Assembly: GCA_946405475.1 (NCBI GenBank)
Contig: CAMJHI010000019.1
Coordinates: 1-16,457, forward strand
From: an uncultured Clostridia bacterium
Lineage (GTDB): Bacteria; Bacillota; Clostridia; Oscillospirales; Acutalibacteraceae
Direction of reading: 5' to 3'
Length of the DNA: 16,457 nucleotides
Below the pieces are notes generated by a model that was not told the origin of the DNA, did not search any database, and saw only the letters and a program-made list of their open reading frames with translations. The translations under genes and the position numbers were made by a program. Below, one piece after another: positions 14,273-16,457 of the stretch (its first letter is position 1; each line of letters opens with the position of its first letter).

Positions 14273-14291
14273 GATACCGGGACAAATTCAC

Positions 14292-14320
14292 TGGAAATTT
14301 CCACCGATTTGTGCTATGTT
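14292..14320 (+). promoter_or_regulatory. Probable promoter of the hydrolase-like gene, with palindrome on the -35
   Basis: TGGAAA (14292-14297), 17 bp, then an extended -10 TGC-TATGTT (14312-14320). The ribosome site AAAGGAG at 14337-14343 follows, then the ATG at 14352. A perfect 12 bp palindrome, TGGAAATTTCCA (14292-14303), covers the -35 and is a plausible operator. Confidence 0.5.
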
Positions 14321-14351
14321 TTTAATGAACAATCGAAAAGGAGCGACCAGC

Positions 14352-16457
14352 ATGGCAGATCAGACGTATCCGATCACGGGGGCGGGCGAGCAGACGCCGT
14401 CGATCCCCTATTATTTTTCATGGATCAACAACACCAACGAGGGTTCGACCGAGCAGCAGACCCTCATCAACCTCGATTTCTTCCGCTACATGCGCGACAC
14501 CTACGGCATGCAGATCCGCATTTACGCCTGGGACGCGGGCAATTTTGACGGCGCGTCGCAGGGCTACGGCGACCTGAAATCCGAAAAATTCCGTTCGCAG
14601 TATCCCAACGGCTACAAAAAAGTGGTGGAGGAAGCGGCAAAGCTCGGCATCCGCTTCGGTCTGTGGGGCAGCCCGGACGGCTTCGGCGACACGCCCGAGG
14701 AAGAAAAAGAGCGCGTGGACTTTTACGTGCACCTGTGCCGCGATTATCATTTTGCCGCCTTTAAGCTCGACGGCGTGTGCGGCCGGCTGCGTCCCGAAAA
14801 AGCGGCGACCTACGCCGCCATGATCGAGGAATGCCGCAAGTATTCGCCCGACCTCATCCTGCTCAATCACCGGCTGGATTTTTATGAGGCGCAGAAATAC
14901 ATCACCACGTTTTTGTGGAACGGCAACGAAACCTACACCGACGTGCACGCCCATAATCAGATCACCGCAATGCACAACCGCGCCTACACCTTCACCCGCG
15001 GGCACGTCACCGACGAAAACGGCAAGCTCCTCCGTCTGGCAGAGGATCACGGCGTCTGCCTGTCCTCCGAGCTGGATTATTTTGAGGACGATCTGATCTA
15101 TCAGGCGTTCGGGCGCTGCCTGATCACCGCGCCGGAAATCTACGGCAACCCGTGGCTGCTCAAGGATGACGAGCTGCCGCGTCTGGCCCGCATCTACCGC
15201 CTGCACGCCCGCTACGCCTCCATTCTGGTCAACGGGCAGCTGCTGCCGCCGGAGCTGGGCGCCAACGCGGTTTCACGCGGCGACGGCCGGGTGCGCTTCA
15301 TCTGCACCGGCAACGACACGTGGGAGCCGAAAACGATCCGGCTGCCGCTGGACAAAATTGGGCTGAATACCGGCGAGCGCGTGCAGGTCATCCAGCGCTT
15401 CCCCTATGATCGTTATCTCGGCACGTTTGACCCGGCGGAAGAAGTGTCGATCACGCTGCCGCCGTTCCGCGCGGTGCTCATTGAGGCCGCGGCCGATAGC
15501 TGCGCGGCGCCGGTGCTGACCAACTGCGCGTATGAAGTCATCAAGGAAAACGACAACGTGCCGACGCAGATCAGGGTGCTGCAAAGCGACGGCGGCGAGC
15601 TCCGGCTGAAGAACGCCGGTGAAACGGAGCCGGTGTTCGCCGAAACGAACGCAGTGGACCTGCTGGAAAAACCGCCGGTTTATTTAGGTGAGCTGACCGA
15701 ATGCGAAGCAAACCCCGCCAACGGCGAGGAATTATATGAAGCGGCGATGTTCGCCGTGAACAACGATTCGCTTGAGGCGCGCTGCCTCACCCGTTCCGGC
15801 GAAACGGCCATTCCCGAAGTGAAGGCGGCGCGGGACGCCTTTTTTGCGCAGGCGACCTACCGCCTGCGCGGCTGTGAAGCGGCCGCCATGTTCGACGGCG
15901 ACGGCGACACGTTTTTTGACGGTCAGTCTCGGAATTACTGCGATCACGCCCTGCGTGTCGACGGCGGCTGCCTGCGCGTCGATCTGGGCGAAACGGTTCA
16001 GGCGGACAGCATCGTGATCGAGTGCTTCGCCGCCGACGAGCCCACGCACGAGGTGCCCGCGCAGCAGATCCCGCTCCATGCGGAATTTTCGCAAACTCTT
16101 GCCGACTGGCGCCAAAGCGGCGAGGCGCAGATCGACGAAGGCGAGCCCGTCGTGCAGCCGGTGGTCAAATTCTGCGTGCACACGCTCTACGACGTGGCGG
16201 GACACAAAAAGCGCGTGACCTACCCCATCGGCGGCAAGCTACGCTATTTCCGGCTGGCGGAGCCGATGGACCGCATCTATTCCTTCACCGTGATTTGCAG
16301 CGGTCAGCCGGTTGCGTTAAGCAGCCCCCGCGCCAACAATTTGCAGGCACCCTACGTCAAAAAGCCGACGAAGCTGGTCAAAGCGGCGTCGTTCACCGTG
16401 CCCGAGCACCGCGCGGGCGCGTATCTGGCGCTGGCCGTCAACGGCGAGCACGGCGCG
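14352..16457 (+). CDS. Putative glycoside hydrolase-like protein, TIM barrel plus beta domains (3' end outside window)
   Basis: The frame is open for 702 codons from the ATG at 14352 to the right edge, with AAAGGAG at the right distance. No signal peptide or membrane segment is seen, so the product is probably cytoplasmic. Residues ~18-340 look like a beta/alpha barrel: SIPYYFSWINNTNEG (17-31), RIYAWDAGNF (56-65), GIRFGLWGSPDGFGDTPEEE (99-118), then a strand ending FKLDGVCG (137-144), LLNHRLD and CLITAPEIYGNPWLL. Asp140 in FKLDG sits where clan GH-D enzymes (GH27/31/36) keep the nucleophile. This suggests, but does not prove, alpha-galactosidase-type chemistry. Downstream are beta-rich regions; ~512-557 (AAMFDGDGDTFFDG...LRVDLGETVQADSIVIE) resembles an F5/8 type C (CBM32-like) fold. 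Substrate unknown. It is divergent from rarA. Confidence 0.6.
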   Translation, partial: MADQTYPITGAGEQTPSIPYYFSWINNTNEGSTEQQTLINLDFFRYMRDTYGMQIRIYAWDAGNFDGASQGYGDLKSEKFRSQYPNGYKKVVEEAAKLGIRFGLWGSPDGFGDTPEEEKERVDFYVHLCRDYHFAAFKLDGVCGRLRPEKAATYAAMIEECRKYSPDLILLNHRLDFYEAQKYITTFLWNGNETYTDVHAHNQITAMHNRAYTFTRGHVTDENGKLLRLAEDHGVCLSSELDYFEDDLIYQAFGRCLITAPEIYGNPWLLKDDELPRLARIYRLHARYASILVNGQLLPPELGANAVSRGDGRVRFICTGNDTWEPKTIRLPLDKIGLNTGERVQVIQRFPYDRYLGTFDPAEEVSITLPPFRAVLIEAAADSCAAPVLTNCAYEVIKENDNVPTQIRVLQSDGGELRLKNAGETEPVFAETNAVDLLEKPPVYLGELTECEANPANGEELYEAAMFAVNNDSLEARCLTRSGETAIPEVKAARDAFFAQATYRLRGCEAAAMFDGDGDTFFDGQSRNYCDHALRVDGGCLRVDLGETVQADSIVIECFAADEPTHEVPAQQIPLHAEFSQTLADWRQSGEAQIDEGEPVVQPVVKFCVHTLYDVAGHKKRVTYPIGGKLRYFRLAEPMDRIYSFTVICSGQPVALSSPRANNLQAPYVKKPTKLVKAASFTVPEHRAGAYLALAVNGEHGA

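Noticed and set aside
14208..14291. Longer rarA start at 14291
   Set aside because: It would translate through the rarA promoter and has no ribosome site. RarA proteins normally start near the PLADRLRP motif.

Overview
The window looks like a chromosomal segment of a GC-rich, Gram-positive gut-type Clostridia, probably Oscillospiraceae/Ruminococcaceae. The evidence is a two-gene GlgC/GlgD ADP-glucose pyrophosphorylase, an rplU-prp-rpmA cluster with a Prp-cleavable L27 N-terminus, strong AGGAGG-type ribosome binding sites and sigma-A promoters. No species can be named from the sequence alone.

Layout, left to right. (1) Positions 2-334 hold the 3' end of an unrecognised plus-strand gene. It converges on a minus-strand pair, 3561-535, encoding a histidine-phosphatase-like protein that has lost its catalytic His, then a GPH/MFS sugar symporter with an unusual ~280-residue soluble tail. 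Diverging from this pair is an XRE-type regulator (3649-4305). The two transcription units share an 87 bp region with a perfect-consensus promoter and an inverted repeat. (2) Positions 11441-4375 form a minus-strand glycogen operon: promoter, glgB, an unassigned GT4 glycosyltransferase, glgC, glgD, a 169 bp palindromic MITE-like element, a possible attenuator, and glgA. Two of its junctions are 4 bp ATGA overlaps. (3) Diverging from glgB is a ribosomal operon: promoter, probable L21 leader RNA, rplU, prp, rpmA and a strong terminator. (4) A 300 bp spacer is filled with hairpins and 7-bp-periodic repeats. It abuts the minus-strand rarA, whose stop codon lies inside the last palindrome. (5) A divergent plus-strand gene beginning at 14352 encodes a large putative glycoside hydrolase-like protein and runs off the right edge.

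The glycogen genes work together. GlgC, assisted by the GlgD regulatory-type subunit, makes ADP-glucose; GlgA extends alpha-1,4 chains; GlgB adds alpha-1,6 branches. The GT4 enzyme is the odd member and is the best candidate for something undescribed. Two repeat elements (5852-6020 and 12691-12945) each supply the stop codon of the neighbouring gene, so insertion at gene ends is a recurrent theme here. No transposase, CRISPR array, tRNA or rRNA was seen.
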